Made by a program: the position numbers and the translations under genes
Shown: positions 18,272-26,256 of the stretch, one piece after another
Position numbering within the stretch: the first letter of the stretch is position 1
Layout of the letters: the number at the start of each line of letters is the position of its first letter
The notes under the pieces: model-generated
The model's database searches: none
Told to the model about the DNA's origin: nothing
The model's input: the letters and a program-made list of their open reading frames with translations, nothing else
From: Candidatus Viridilinea mediisalina
GTDB lineage: Bacteria; Chloroflexota; Chloroflexia; Chloroflexales; Chloroflexaceae
Assembly (NCBI RefSeq): GCF_002532535.1
Contig: NZ_NQWI01000012.1
Coordinates: 1 to 64,000, forward strand
Length of the DNA stretch: 64,000 nucleotides
Direction: 5' to 3'

Positions 18272-18300
18272 TTGTATCTCCTAGCCCAAATCGTTATAAT
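18272..18300 (+). promoter_or_regulatory. Sigma-70 promoter of the coiled-coil protein gene
   Basis: TTGTAT (18272-18277), a 17-base spacer and a perfect TATAAT (18295-18300) lie about 50 bases before the GTG at 18353. Confidence 0.75.
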
Positions 18301-18352
18301 AGAGGGCAGAGCCGCGCTGTGCGGCGCGACCGGGTTGAAATAAGGTCTTGTC

Positions 18353-18799
18353 GTGAGCGATCGCTCTTCGCCTCTCAACCAGCGCCTGCGTCGGCTGCTT
18401 GGCACCAACAGCCTACATGCGCCTGATCAAGCTCCATCAGGTGATAAGCGCCCCCCTGATTCGAGCCTGCTCTTTGAGTCGCAGATTACCCGCCTTTCGC
18501 AGGCGTTGCTCGATTTACGCACGCTTGATCAGCAGCGTGCATCGGAGCTCTGCGAGTTGCGCGATCAGCTACGGCTGACCCAGAGTCGGGTGCATGCGGC
18601 ACTGCATGATCTAGACGAACTGATTGGTGCCATTGAGGGACAACTCAGGCCGCCGCCGCCCGCTGCCACACTCTTTGAGCGCATGCGTGCCAGTAGTACC
18701 GCGCCAAACCTTGAGCCCGAACGACGGGCCGAACTCTCGGCTTGGCTCACTGCGCTCAAACGGCTGCGCATCAAGCTCTGTGCTGCGAGTGAGAGTTGA
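18353..18799 (+). CDS. Hypothetical coiled-coil protein
   Basis: This 148-residue soluble protein is not recognised. It starts with GTG, with AAGG a few bases upstream and a near-consensus promoter before that, which supports expression. The first 40 residues are basic and disordered-looking. Residues 45-95 form a likely coiled coil (SQITRLSQALLDLRTLDQQRA and beyond, with regular leucines). The C-terminal part (about 105-145) is predicted helical and ends in a Lys/Arg-Leu pattern. There is no signal peptide or membrane segment. It is the last plus-strand gene before the convergent anti-sigma gene. Function unknown. Confidence 0.6.
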   Translation: MSDRSSPLNQRLRRLLGTNSLHAPDQAPSGDKRPPDSSLLFESQITRLSQALLDLRTLDQQRASELCELRDQLRLTQSRVHAALHDLDELIGAIEGQLRPPPPAATLFERMRASSTAPNLEPERRAELSAWLTALKRLRIKLCAASES

Positions 18800-18837
18800 T
18801 GCCAGTTGTAGGGCAGCAGCCCTTCAACTACGCCGGG

Positions 18838-18937
18838 TTTCTTGACGCAAAGGCGCAAGGGCGCAGAGTTTTTTGCATTTGAGCGCCAAACCTTTGCGCC
18901 TTTGCGCGAGCTTATTTGAAAGGTATTGGCCCTAAAC
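18838..18937. repeat. Dispersed GCGCAAAG/CAAATAAGCTC repeat
   Basis: The block holds runs of GCAAAGGCGCAAGGGCG type and their inverse, then GAGCTTATTTGAAAGGTATT. The inverse of that last piece occurs at 50118-50147, where it cuts off the IS3-type remnant. Confidence 0.65.
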
Positions 18938-18970
18938 TTCATACGAAAGGGGGCGTAGCCCCAACGCAAG

Positions 18971-19780
18971 CTACCGCCCCATTCGCCCACGGTTGTACAA
19001 ATAGCCCCCCAGCCCCAGCCCAACCAGCATGACCCCCAAGGCCAACATGAGGCCGGGCGACACGCCTGAGCGTTGCGTCTGCTCGGCATAGCTTTGGGAT
19101 GGCGCTGCGGTCATCGGCGGCAACGGAGCATCGCTTGCGCCACTGGCAAGCGGCGGATCTGCCGCAGTGGTGCTTGTGAGCCCCTCAGGCGCTACCTCCG
19201 CTGCGCTCATGGTTGCCTCATCCGCCGCAGCGGTACTTGTGAGCCCCTCAGGCGCTACCTCCGCTGCACTCATGGTCGCATCATCCTCCATAATGCGTTG
19301 GGCAATGGCCGGTTCCAATGCTTCATCAGGCGCGGCCAACATTGGTGCCAGCTCTGCTTCAGGTGCAGCCATTGGCGCAGGGGCCATCGGCGCGGGTTGG
19401 GTTGCAACAACATCCATTGCGGTCATGGTTGGCTGGGCACCGCTGCCCAACAGTTGGAAGGTAGCCAACAGAATCAGCACCACCCCGGCAAGGCTGCTGC
19501 CAAACTGCATAACCCAACCCAATGCGAAGCGTGAACGTGGCCGCGCTACCGTAGTCGGATCAAGTGTAAAGGAGCGAGGCGGACGCACGGGCTCAAGCTG
19601 GCGCAGGGAGGCCACCGTCGCACGCAGATCGCCCAACTCATCGCGCAGGGCTGGCTCTTGCTGCAAACGGCGCTCCAGATCGGCCTGCGCCTGAGCGCTC
19701 AACTGCCGATCGAGGTAGGCCGAAAGCAGTTCACTATCCTGCTCAGGCAGCATATTCGGTTGTGGCTGCGGGCTATGCAT
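18971..19780 (-). CDS. Anti-sigma factor, membrane-anchored
   Basis: This probable anti-sigma factor (269 residues) lies directly downstream of an ECF sigma gene. The N-terminus (DSELLSAYLDRQLSAQAQADL) matches the anti-sigma domain that starts with a short acidic helix and DxxLSAYLD; the zinc-binding His-Cys-Cys of ZAS proteins is absent. A transmembrane helix follows (about 88-110, FGSSLAGVVLILLATFQLLG). A Pro/Ala/Glu-rich extracytoplasmic region contains two near-identical 21-residue repeats (ATMSAAEVAPEGLTST...). A second hydrophobic helix near the C-terminus (SPGLMLALGVMLVGLGLGGY) ends RGRMGR. Two membrane passes are unusual for the class. Regulation would be by sequestering the sigma factor until an envelope signal arrives. 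A heptamer array separates the pair. Confidence 0.78.
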   Translation of the reverse strand: MHSPQPQPNMLPEQDSELLSAYLDRQLSAQAQADLERRLQQEPALRDELGDLRATVASLRQLEPVRPPRSFTLDPTTVARPRSRFALGWVMQFGSSLAGVVLILLATFQLLGSGAQPTMTAMDVVATQPAPMAPAPMAAPEAELAPMLAAPDEALEPAIAQRIMEDDATMSAAEVAPEGLTSTAAADEATMSAAEVAPEGLTSTTAADPPLASGASDAPLPPMTAAPSQSYAEQTQRSGVSPGLMLALGVMLVGLGLGGYLYNRGRMGR

Positions 19781-19797
19781 TGCTCATCACGTCTTTA

Positions 19798-19898
19798 GAT
19801 TTCAGATTTCAGATTTCAGATTGCCGAATCTGGCTCTACAATCTACAATCTACAATCTACAATCTACAATCTACAATCTACAATCTACAATCTACAAT
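19798..19898. repeat. Heptamer array between sigma and anti-sigma genes, unit CTACAAT
   Basis: A short TTCAGAT tract, a TTGCCGAATCTGG core and about eight copies of a CTACAAT unit fill the gap. The sigma-factor stop codon (19899-19901) is formed by the first bases of the array, so insertion of the array probably reset the end of that protein. Confidence 0.9.
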
Positions 19899-20498
19899 CT
19901 ACCCAGAATCATGACGAAACTGAGGCGGCAATAGTTCCCCGGCGCGCAGAATAGCGCGCAGGCGGGCGCGCCCACGGCTCAGGCGCGACTTCACCGTACC
20001 AAGGTTACTCTCAGTCACTTGGGCAATCTCATCATAGGCCAAGCCCTGGATGTCACTCAGAATCACAACAATGCGCTGATCGGCGGGCAGTTGCTCCAAG
20101 CCCGCCTCAATGGCTGCGGCCAACTCGTGGCGCAGCGCCACCTCATCAGGCGCTTCAGCCTCATCAGGGCGATCAAAGGCCGGGCCGTCATCATCAGGGC
20201 CAGCGAACGCACTAAAGGGAATACTAGGACGACGCTTACGCACCCTTAAAACATCGTAACATGCATTCGTCGCAATGCGAAAGAGCCATGCACGAAAAAC
20301 ACCGCCCCGAAAGCGGTGCAGATTGCGATAGGCCGAAATAAAGCTATCCTGGGTTACATCAGCAGCGGCGTCAGTATCACCGAGCATGCGGTAGCACAGA
20401 TTATAGACGCGCACCTCATAGAGCCGCACGAGTTGGTTGAAAGCTTCAACATCACCCTGCTGACTCGCGGTAACCAAGTGGATTTCTTCATTGGCCAT
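19899..20498 (-). CDS. RNA polymerase sigma factor, ECF subfamily
   Basis: This alternative sigma factor (199 residues) directs RNA polymerase to stress or envelope promoters. Region 2 spans about 10-90 (EAFNQLVRLYEVRVYNLCYR, DVTQDSFISAYRNL and the FRAWLFRIATNACYDVLR helix). A linker rich in Pro and Asp follows, then region 4 (LPADQRIVVILSDIQGLAYD, IAQVTESNLGTVKSRLSRGR). Length and domain order fit RpoE/SigW-type ECF factors. The ATG at 20498 has no strong ribosome site. The anti-sigma gene follows on the same strand after a repeat array, so the two are probably one operon and are often autoregulated. The last residues (RHDSG) end at the array, so the original C-terminus may have differed. 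Confidence 0.93.
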   Translation of the reverse strand: MANEEIHLVTASQQGDVEAFNQLVRLYEVRVYNLCYRMLGDTDAAADVTQDSFISAYRNLHRFRGGVFRAWLFRIATNACYDVLRVRKRRPSIPFSAFAGPDDDGPAFDRPDEAEAPDEVALRHELAAAIEAGLEQLPADQRIVVILSDIQGLAYDEIAQVTESNLGTVKSRLSRGRARLRAILRAGELLPPQFRHDSG

Positions 20499-20806
20499 AA
20501 TGAAATATTAGGTAGATTAATGAACAAAGGCAAGGATACAGAAACGAGAAAATAAAAAATAGGTTTGTGGCATCAAAAGAACTCACAGGAACGCAACAAA
20601 ACTGCGGTGCCTTCGCCCCACTCCCACAACGTGGGAGCGGCGGTGCCCTGAGCTTGCCGAAGGGGGTAGGGGTGAGGGCCATCCAAGGCATCTCAAAGCC
20701 CTATCGGTCGCTACCGAAGCAAACGTTCTGTCCGCCCTTAAACCGTTGAGCGTAGGGGCACGGCACCGCCATGCTCCTACTGCCTCTTTCCTGTTTCCTC
20801 CTTGCT
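20499..20806. other. Intergenic region with a dispersed palindromic unit
   Basis: No gene is seen. Positions about 20604-20680 hold a palindromic unit: CTCCCAC-AAC-GTGGGAG flanked by inverted CGGTGCC motifs, then CCCTGAGCTTGCCGAAGGG. The rest has no recognised structure beyond an A+T-rich stretch (about 20510-20560) upstream of the sigma-factor gene. Confidence 0.5.
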
Positions 20807-23800
20807 CTATCCTTTCTTCACCCCCACTTCCGCTTGGCCTGCGCCAAACTCGATGCTCTCGCGGTGCGCGTCGCTCGGCACTGGGCCGATGGTGACGCTT
20901 GTAGCCAAGGTTTCAGTGCGTAGGTAGTCGCCCCAGGTGGCTACGGTCTGCCCTAAGAGTTCCGCCTCGTCCGCGCTGTGTAGGTAGAGCGCGATGCGAT
21001 CCGCAATCGCCAGCCCGGCGCTCTTGCGTGCATCCTGGATGCTCCGCACGAGATCACGGGCAGCCCCTTCCAAGCGCAACTCCGGTGTGACAACGGTACT
21101 CAATGCGACCAGCATGCCGTCGCCTTCGGCCACCGCAAAGCCTGCGGGGGCGCTGCTCTCCACCAAGACCTCTGCGGCCAAGAGGGTGAGCGTCTGGCCA
21201 TCGGCGAGCTGTAGTTCTAGCGTTTCGCCCGCTTCGCAACGCTGCGCGAAGCTGCGCGCCGTTTCGCCCTCAAGCGCTTTGAGCGCAGCCGTCAGCGCCG
21301 GTACCTGCTTGCCATACTTTTTGCCCACGAGCCGCAGATTGGGCTTGAAGCGGTACTCCACCAACGCCGTGCTGGCCTCAAGGTACTTGACCGCCTTGAC
21401 ATTCAGTTCGTCGCGCAGGTCGGCCTCGAAGCGGCGCACACCCGCGAGCGCGTTGGGGTTGCTGGCCCGCAACCAGAGTTCGCCCAAGGGCTGACGTACC
21501 TTCAGGTTGGCCCCTTTGCGCGCCGCTCGCCCCAACGAGACCGCCGCGAGCAAGGCTGCGGTGTCGGCTACGAGGCCTTCGTCGAGGTACTGGGCCTCCA
21601 CTTGGGGCCACGCGGCCAAGTGAACGCTCTGAGCGACCCCTGCGCTCACTGCGCCGCTCGCTTGGCCCGTTAGGTTGCGGTAGATCGCTTCGCTCACGAA
21701 GGGGATGAAGGGCGCACTCAGTTTGGCCAGGGTGAGCAAGCAGGTGTAGAGGGTGTGGTAGGCCGCCTGTTTGTCGCTGTCGGCTTCACTCTTCCAGAAG
21801 CGCCGCCGGTTGCGCCGCACATACCAGTTGGAGAGTTCGTCTACGAAGCGTTCGATGCGCCGCGCCGCCGGGTAGACCTCGTACTGCTCAAAGTCGTTGG
21901 TTACGTCGCGCACCAGCCCATTGAGCGCCGCCAAGGCCCAGCGGTCAATCGGCTGCAAGGCTAACCCGGTTGCCGCTCCGCCTCCTCGCGTCCCCACATC
22001 CCCGCCTCCCGCCGCCTCGCCTCCTCGCGTCCCCACCTCCCCGCCTCCTCGCGTCCCCGCATCCCCGCCTCGCGCCTCCTCGCCTCCCACCTCCCCGCCG
22101 CTCCCGTCAGGCCGCCAGCCATCCAACTGGGCGTAGGTAACAAAGAAGCCGTAGGTGTTCCAGAGCGTCAGCAGGAACTTACGCAGGCTCTCATTCACCA
22201 AGTTGAGGCTGAAACGACGCGGGTTGCCCGGAGGCGCGGCGGCAAAGAGGTACCAGCGCAATGCGTCTACCCCAAAGGCATCAATCACCTCACTGGGCTG
22301 CACAATATTGCCCTTGGTCTTACTCATCTTCTGGCCATGCTCATCCAGAATGTGGCCCAAACAGATCACATTGTGGAAAGCGGGGCGATCAAAGAGCAAC
22401 GTGCTCTCGGCGTGGAGCGTATAGAACCAACCGCGGGTCTGGTCTACCGCTTCACAGATGTAGTCGGCAGGATGCGAGGCCTCAAAGAGTTGCTGGTTCT
22501 CGAAGGGGTAGTGCCACTGTGCAACCGGCATCGCGCCGCTATCGAACCAACAATCGGCCACATCAGGGATGCGACGCATCAGACCGTGCTGCGGGTCTTC
22601 CCAGGTCACCTCGTCCACATAGGGCCGGTGCAGATCCAGGTCGCCCAAGGAGCGCCCGGCCTTCGCCTCAAGCTCGGCGAGGCTGCCGATGCACTCCATG
22701 TGGCTGCCATCGGCATTCGTCCAGATCGGCAGGGGCGTACCCCAGTAGCGCTCACGGCTAACGGCCCAATCAATGTTATTAGCCAACCAATTGCCAAAAC
22801 GCCCATCGCGGATATGCTCCGGCACCCAATGGATCTGCTGATTATTGGCCACCAGATCAGGCTTAAAGGCGGTCGTGCGGATGTACCAGGAGGGCTTGGC
22901 GTAGAAGAGCAGGGGCGTATTGCAGCGCCAGCAGAAGGGATAGTAGTGGCGCACGCGGCCACTCTTGAGCAGCAGGCCCCGCTCCTTCAGGTTGCGCGTA
23001 ATCTCCGGATCGGCCTCTTTGAAGAACTTGCCCGTAAAGGGGAAAGCGCCCAACTCGGCCATCACCATGCCATTCAGGTCAACCGAAAAGACCGTGGGCA
23101 GACCATGTTTGCGCCCAACCTCCAGGTCGCCGTAGGCGGGCGCGATATGTACCACACCAGTGCCATCATCGAGCGTCACAATCTCGTCGGCAATCACGCG
23201 ATAGGCGGCAGCCAGATCGGGCGTATCACCCGCGCCGGGCACACCATTGAAGAGCGGCTCATACTGCAAGCCCACAAGCTCATTGCCACTAAAGGTACGC
23301 AGCAGTGTCACCTCCGCACCAACCACACGCTCCACGAGACTCTCGGCCAGAATCAGCCGTTCGCCCTCATGCTCCACCTCGGCATAGGTAGCACCGTGCT
23401 GCACCGCCAGGGCAATATTGGCAGGTAGCGTCCACGGCGTCGTCGTCCATGCCAGCATACATGCCCCTTGGAGCGAAGCGGCGAGGGTCGCATCATCGCC
23501 ACGAAAGCATGTGCCGGTGAGACGGAACTTGATGAAGACACTAGGATCATCCACATCATCACGCGCCCCAAGGCTGACCTCATGGTCACTGAGGCTCGTG
23601 CCGCAACGGGGGCAGTGCATAGTCACCTTATAGTCACGGAAGAGCAACTGGCGCTGCCAAAGCTGACTAAAGATCCACCAGAGCGATTCAATATACTTAT
23701 TATCGTAGGTATAGTAGCCATCCTCATCAACCCAATAGGCGATACGCTGGGTAAACGTTTTCCATTCTTGAATATACTCCCAGACACTCTCGCGGCACAA

Positions 23801-24151
23801 CTTGTTAAACGCCGCAATGCCATAGCGTTCAATATCGGGCTTACCACTAAAGCCAAGCTTCTTCTCGACCTCAATCTCCACCGGCAGCCCGTGGGTATCC
23901 CACCCCTCACGGCGACCAATGATCTTATAGCCCTGCATGGCACGATAGCGCAGAATAATGTCCTTAAAGGCGCGACTAATCACATGGTGCAAACCTGGGC
24001 GACCATTAGCCGTAGGCGGCCCCTCATAGAAGACAAAGGGCTTCTGACCGGAGGCGAGCGACTGGGCCACAATGCGCTCCGCGCCCCACCACTCCAGCAC
24101 CTCCTGCTCCAACTGGGGGAACGAAACCCCCGTAGCGACAGGTTTGAACAT
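20807..24151 (-). CDS. ileS: Isoleucyl-tRNA synthetase, IleRS2 type with GxHH signature
   Basis: This class I enzyme charges tRNA-Ile and edits valine (1114 residues, longer than the common ~940-1050). The start is supported by GGAGG seven bases upstream. Signature motif 1 reads GRPGLHHV, that is Gly53-Leu-His-His56 where most enzymes have HxGH. The KMSKS loop is KMSKTKGN at Lys608. The CP1 editing domain (about 200-400) and a DALRWYLFAAAPPGNPRRFS region typical of eukaryote-like IleRS2 are present. Residues about 682-728 are a Gly/Glu/Arg-rich stretch (EEARGGDAGTRGGG...) produced by an in-frame octamer array between the catalytic core and the anticodon-binding domain. Expression is controlled by a T-box leader on the same strand. 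IleRS2 enzymes are often mupirocin-resistant. Confidence 0.97.
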   Translation of the reverse strand: MFKPVATGVSFPQLEQEVLEWWGAERIVAQSLASGQKPFVFYEGPPTANGRPGLHHVISRAFKDIILRYRAMQGYKIIGRREGWDTHGLPVEIEVEKKLGFSGKPDIERYGIAAFNKLCRESVWEYIQEWKTFTQRIAYWVDEDGYYTYDNKYIESLWWIFSQLWQRQLLFRDYKVTMHCPRCGTSLSDHEVSLGARDDVDDPSVFIKFRLTGTCFRGDDATLAASLQGACMLAWTTTPWTLPANIALAVQHGATYAEVEHEGERLILAESLVERVVGAEVTLLRTFSGNELVGLQYEPLFNGVPGAGDTPDLAAAYRVIADEIVTLDDGTGVVHIAPAYGDLEVGRKHGLPTVFSVDLNGMVMAELGAFPFTGKFFKEADPEITRNLKERGLLLKSGRVRHYYPFCWRCNTPLLFYAKPSWYIRTTAFKPDLVANNQQIHWVPEHIRDGRFGNWLANNIDWAVSRERYWGTPLPIWTNADGSHMECIGSLAELEAKAGRSLGDLDLHRPYVDEVTWEDPQHGLMRRIPDVADCWFDSGAMPVAQWHYPFENQQLFEASHPADYICEAVDQTRGWFYTLHAESTLLFDRPAFHNVICLGHILDEHGQKMSKTKGNIVQPSEVIDAFGVDALRWYLFAAAPPGNPRRFSLNLVNESLRKFLLTLWNTYGFFVTYAQLDGWRPDGSGGEVGGEEARGGDAGTRGGGEVGTRGGEAAGGGDVGTRGGGAATGLALQPIDRWALAALNGLVRDVTNDFEQYEVYPAARRIERFVDELSNWYVRRNRRRFWKSEADSDKQAAYHTLYTCLLTLAKLSAPFIPFVSEAIYRNLTGQASGAVSAGVAQSVHLAAWPQVEAQYLDEGLVADTAALLAAVSLGRAARKGANLKVRQPLGELWLRASNPNALAGVRRFEADLRDELNVKAVKYLEASTALVEYRFKPNLRLVGKKYGKQVPALTAALKALEGETARSFAQRCEAGETLELQLADGQTLTLLAAEVLVESSAPAGFAVAEGDGMLVALSTVVTPELRLEGAARDLVRSIQDARKSAGLAIADRIALYLHSADEAELLGQTVATWGDYLRTETLATSVTIGPVPSDAHRESIEFGAGQAEVGVKKG
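21960..22100. repeat. Octamer array inside the ileS coding sequence
   Basis: Degenerate CCTCGCGTCCCC/CACCTCCCCG units of the genome's octamer family lie in frame within ileS and translate to a Gly/Glu/Arg/Asp-rich linker. No stop codon arises in the ileS frame. Confidence 0.9.
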
Positions 24152-24189
24152 GAACAGCCTCCGTTATTTTTCGTGCTTCACGCTTTGTG

Positions 24190-24260
24190 TAGGGCTTCGC
24201 CCCAAGCCCTCTTCTTGTTGTTCCGTGTTGGCGGCTTCGCCGCCAACACGGAACAACAAG
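24190..24260. repeat. Long hairpin element in the ileS leader
   Basis: A 47-base perfect palindrome (24214-24260, 22-base arms, TTC loop) around GTGTTGGCGGC is preceded by a smaller hairpin (AGGGCTTCGCCCCAAGCCCT). The same two-hairpin unit occurs at 57415-57487, and the long hairpin alone at 55031-55080. Here it lies between the T-box terminator and the ileS start. Confidence 0.9.
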
Positions 24261-24274
24261 AGTCTTTGACGGCA

Positions 24275-24565
24275 CACAAAAAACCCCGCCCCCAAGCCAA
24301 AGGGGACGAGGCTGAAAAAACCCCGCGGTACCACCCCGCTTCAGATCGCAGCCTGATGCCCAAGCTACCACCTGCACTTCGTGAGCGTCAAGCAACGCTC
24401 TGTCCCGTTCACGGAGGACAAGGCCGGGCCAAGCTACTGAGAAAGCTCCGTTCACCCGCCAGCTCAGGGGTGATCTTCGTACCGCCGTCAACCACCCGGC
24501 TCACACCAACCCGGGCTCGCTGTGGTGAAGCGTGCGGCACTACTGTCCCCGTCATCGCCATTAGG
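24275..24565 (-). promoter_or_regulatory. T-box riboswitch controlling ileS (isoleucine specifier)
   Basis: The leader RNA senses uncharged tRNA-Ile and prevents premature termination. On the minus strand the conserved T-box GCGGGGTGGTACCGCGG (24339-24323) is followed by a strong terminator: a ten-pair stem at 24311-24284 (CCTCGTCCCC with GGGGGCGGGG) and six T residues (24283-24278). A plausible specifier codon is ATC at 24474-24472 (context GAAGATCACC), matching Ile. Stem I would occupy about 24560-24440. The gene downstream is ileS, as expected. The specifier position is my reading of the fold and is less sure than the T-box itself. Confidence 0.93.
24284..24311 (-). terminator. Intrinsic terminator of the T-box leader
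   Basis: A ten-pair G+C-rich stem with an eight-base loop (TTTGGCTT) is followed by TTTTTT. It is mutually exclusive with the antiterminator formed by the T-box sequence. Confidence 0.9.
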
Positions 24566-24569
24566 CTAG

Positions 24570-24598
24570 AGTATAGCAAGAGCTTGGGGGGGCGTCAA
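24570..24598 (-). promoter_or_regulatory. Sigma-70 promoter of the T-box/ileS transcript
   Basis: On the minus strand TTGACG (24598-24593), a 17-base spacer and TATACT (24575-24570) lie just before the predicted 5' end of the T-box RNA. Confidence 0.8.
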
Positions 24599-24711
24599 GC
24601 AGCGGCGTCCACCCGGTCATTTGGGGGCGTTCGGTCGCTATGCGCAATCTGTGCTATACTCATAGTCAATGTTGCATAGATTTGCTAAGATTTGCTGCGA
24701 GGCTCTGTACC

Positions 24712-25803
24712 ATGACCGTCCAGACCGGGATCGTGATGCTCAACCTGGGCGGGCCGAATAACCTTGATGAGGTTGGCCCGTTTCTGCTCCGCCTCTTTGC
24801 CGACCGTGAGATCATTCAGTTGCCGGCCCAACGCTGGCTTGGCCCTTTGATTGCCCGCCGACGCACACCGAAGGTGCAGGAAAATTACCGTGCGATTGGA
24901 GGGAGTTCCCCGCTGCTGCACTGGACGACGCTCCAGGCTGAGGGGATGGTGCGTTGGCTCGATCAGCGTTCCCCCGCAACGGCCCCCCACCGCGCCTATG
25001 TGGCCTTCCGCTATGCTTCGCCCTTCAGTGCTGATGCACTGCGCCAGATGCAGGCCGACGGCGTGCGCCGTGCGGTCGCCTTTACCCAGTATCCGCAGTT
25101 TTCTTGTGCCACTACCGGATCGAGCCTCAATGAACTCTGGCGGGCCGTGCGCCAGAGCGGGCTGGAAGATGCCTTTACGTGGAGTGTACTCGACCGCTGG
25201 CCTACCCATCCCGGCTTCATTGAAGCGATGGCCCAGAGTGTCGAATATGCCTTGCAGCAGATTCCCGCTGCCGAGCGCGAGCAGACCCTGCTGCTCTTTA
25301 GTGCCCACGCCCTGCCGCTCAAGCTGATCAATCGGGGCGATCCCTATCCCCACGAGATAGCCGCCAGTATGCACGCTGTTGTGCAGCGTCTGGGCACGCG
25401 CAACCCATTTCTGCTCTGCTACCAGTCGGATGTCGGCCCGGTTCGTTGGCTCGGCCCCAGCATCGAGCAGGCTATTCCCCGCATCGCGGCCCAAGGCCAG
25501 CGTAGTGTGGTGGTCGTTCCTATTGCCTTCACCAGCGACCACATCGAGACGCTGGGCGAGATTGACCTTGAGTATGCTGAGTTGGCCCACAAGGTTGGCA
25601 TACGTCACTTCGTGCGCGCCCCCGCGCTCAATGACGCCCCCACATTCCAACAGGCTCTCGCACAGATTGTCTGCGACCACCTGCAACGCGAAGAGCCATA
25701 CTCAACCCAGTATCGCCTGCGCTGCCCTGGGTGTACCAATCCACAATGCCGCAGCATCGTGAATCCGGTGGCCGCCAAGGTCGCGCCGTCTGTGGGCTTG
25801 TGA
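24712..25803 (+). CDS. hemH: Ferrochelatase with [2Fe-2S] cluster ligands
   Basis: This enzyme inserts Fe2+ into protoporphyrin IX, the last step of protoheme synthesis (363 residues). The N-terminus GIVMLNLGGPNNLDEVGPF is typical. The metal-binding His lies in LFSAHALPL, and the acidic partner is in TSDHIETLGEID. Four cysteines match the cluster ligands known from human ferrochelatase: Cys132 in QYPQFSCATTGSS and Cys338, Cys341, Cys346 in CPGCTNPQCR (C-x2-C-x4-C). A [2Fe-2S] cluster is therefore predicted. The ATG at 24712 is chosen. A TATACT -10 box at 24655-24660 precedes it. The gene is divergent from ileS. Heme oxygenase in the window (45754) would consume the product. Confidence 0.96.
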   Translation: MTVQTGIVMLNLGGPNNLDEVGPFLLRLFADREIIQLPAQRWLGPLIARRRTPKVQENYRAIGGSSPLLHWTTLQAEGMVRWLDQRSPATAPHRAYVAFRYASPFSADALRQMQADGVRRAVAFTQYPQFSCATTGSSLNELWRAVRQSGLEDAFTWSVLDRWPTHPGFIEAMAQSVEYALQQIPAAEREQTLLLFSAHALPLKLINRGDPYPHEIAASMHAVVQRLGTRNPFLLCYQSDVGPVRWLGPSIEQAIPRIAAQGQRSVVVVPIAFTSDHIETLGEIDLEYAELAHKVGIRHFVRAPALNDAPTFQQALAQIVCDHLQREEPYSTQYRLRCPGCTNPQCRSIVNPVAAKVAPSVGL

Positions 25804-25860
25804 GCAAATAGCTCTTCTGGAAAGGTTTCAGAAAAGCAAAAGGCCGTTTTACCGTCTTGC

Positions 25861-26219
25861 AAGGATGCGCGAGGCGAAGAGGCGAAGAGGCGAAGAGGCG
25901 AAGAGGCGAAGAGGCGAAGAGGCGAAGAGGCGAAGAGGCGAAGACTTCGCCTCCTCGAATCCTCGCGCCCGCGCATCCGCGCGCCCGCGCACCCTCGCAT
26001 CCTCGCATCCTCGCATCCTCGCATCCTCGCACCCTCGCACCCTCGCCTCCTCGCGCCCTCGCACCCTCGCCTCCTCGCACCCTCGCACCCTCGCATCCTC
26101 GCATCCTCGCATCCTCGCATCCTCGCGCATCCTCGCATCCTCGCATCCTCGCATCCTCGCATCCTCGCATCCTCGCATCCTCGCATCCTCGCATCCTCGC
26201 ATCCTCGCATCCTCGTGTC
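25861..26219. repeat. Two-block octamer array, GAGGCGAA then CCTCGCAT
   Basis: About ten copies of GAGGCGAA (25868-25945) run into about 30 copies of CCTCGCAT/CCTCGCAC variants, nearly inverse in base content, so the two blocks could pair in part. The array lies between hemH and the DnaA boxes upstream of dnaE. Both strands are open and would encode repetitive peptide, which is not taken as a gene. Confidence 0.95.
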
Positions 26220-26225
26220 CACACG

Positions 26226-26256
26226 TTATCCACAACAAAGCCTACGGTTATCCACA
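26226..26256 (+). promoter_or_regulatory. Two perfect DnaA boxes upstream of dnaE
   Basis: TTATCCACA occurs at 26226-26234 and 26248-26256 in the same orientation, 22 bases apart (about two helical turns). A one-mismatch inverted copy (TTTTCCACA) lies at 26397-26389. dnaE starts at 26459, so DnaA could regulate this promoter. Confidence 0.6.

Noticed and set aside
25861-26219. The array as a CRISPR locus.
   Set aside because: Units are only eight bases in direct tandem, without spacers, and no cas genes are present. The same applies to the other arrays.
26226-26256. The paired DnaA boxes as the chromosomal origin.
   Set aside because: Only two perfect boxes, no dnaA or dnaN nearby and no clear A+T-rich unwinding region. 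Regulation of dnaE is the more modest reading.
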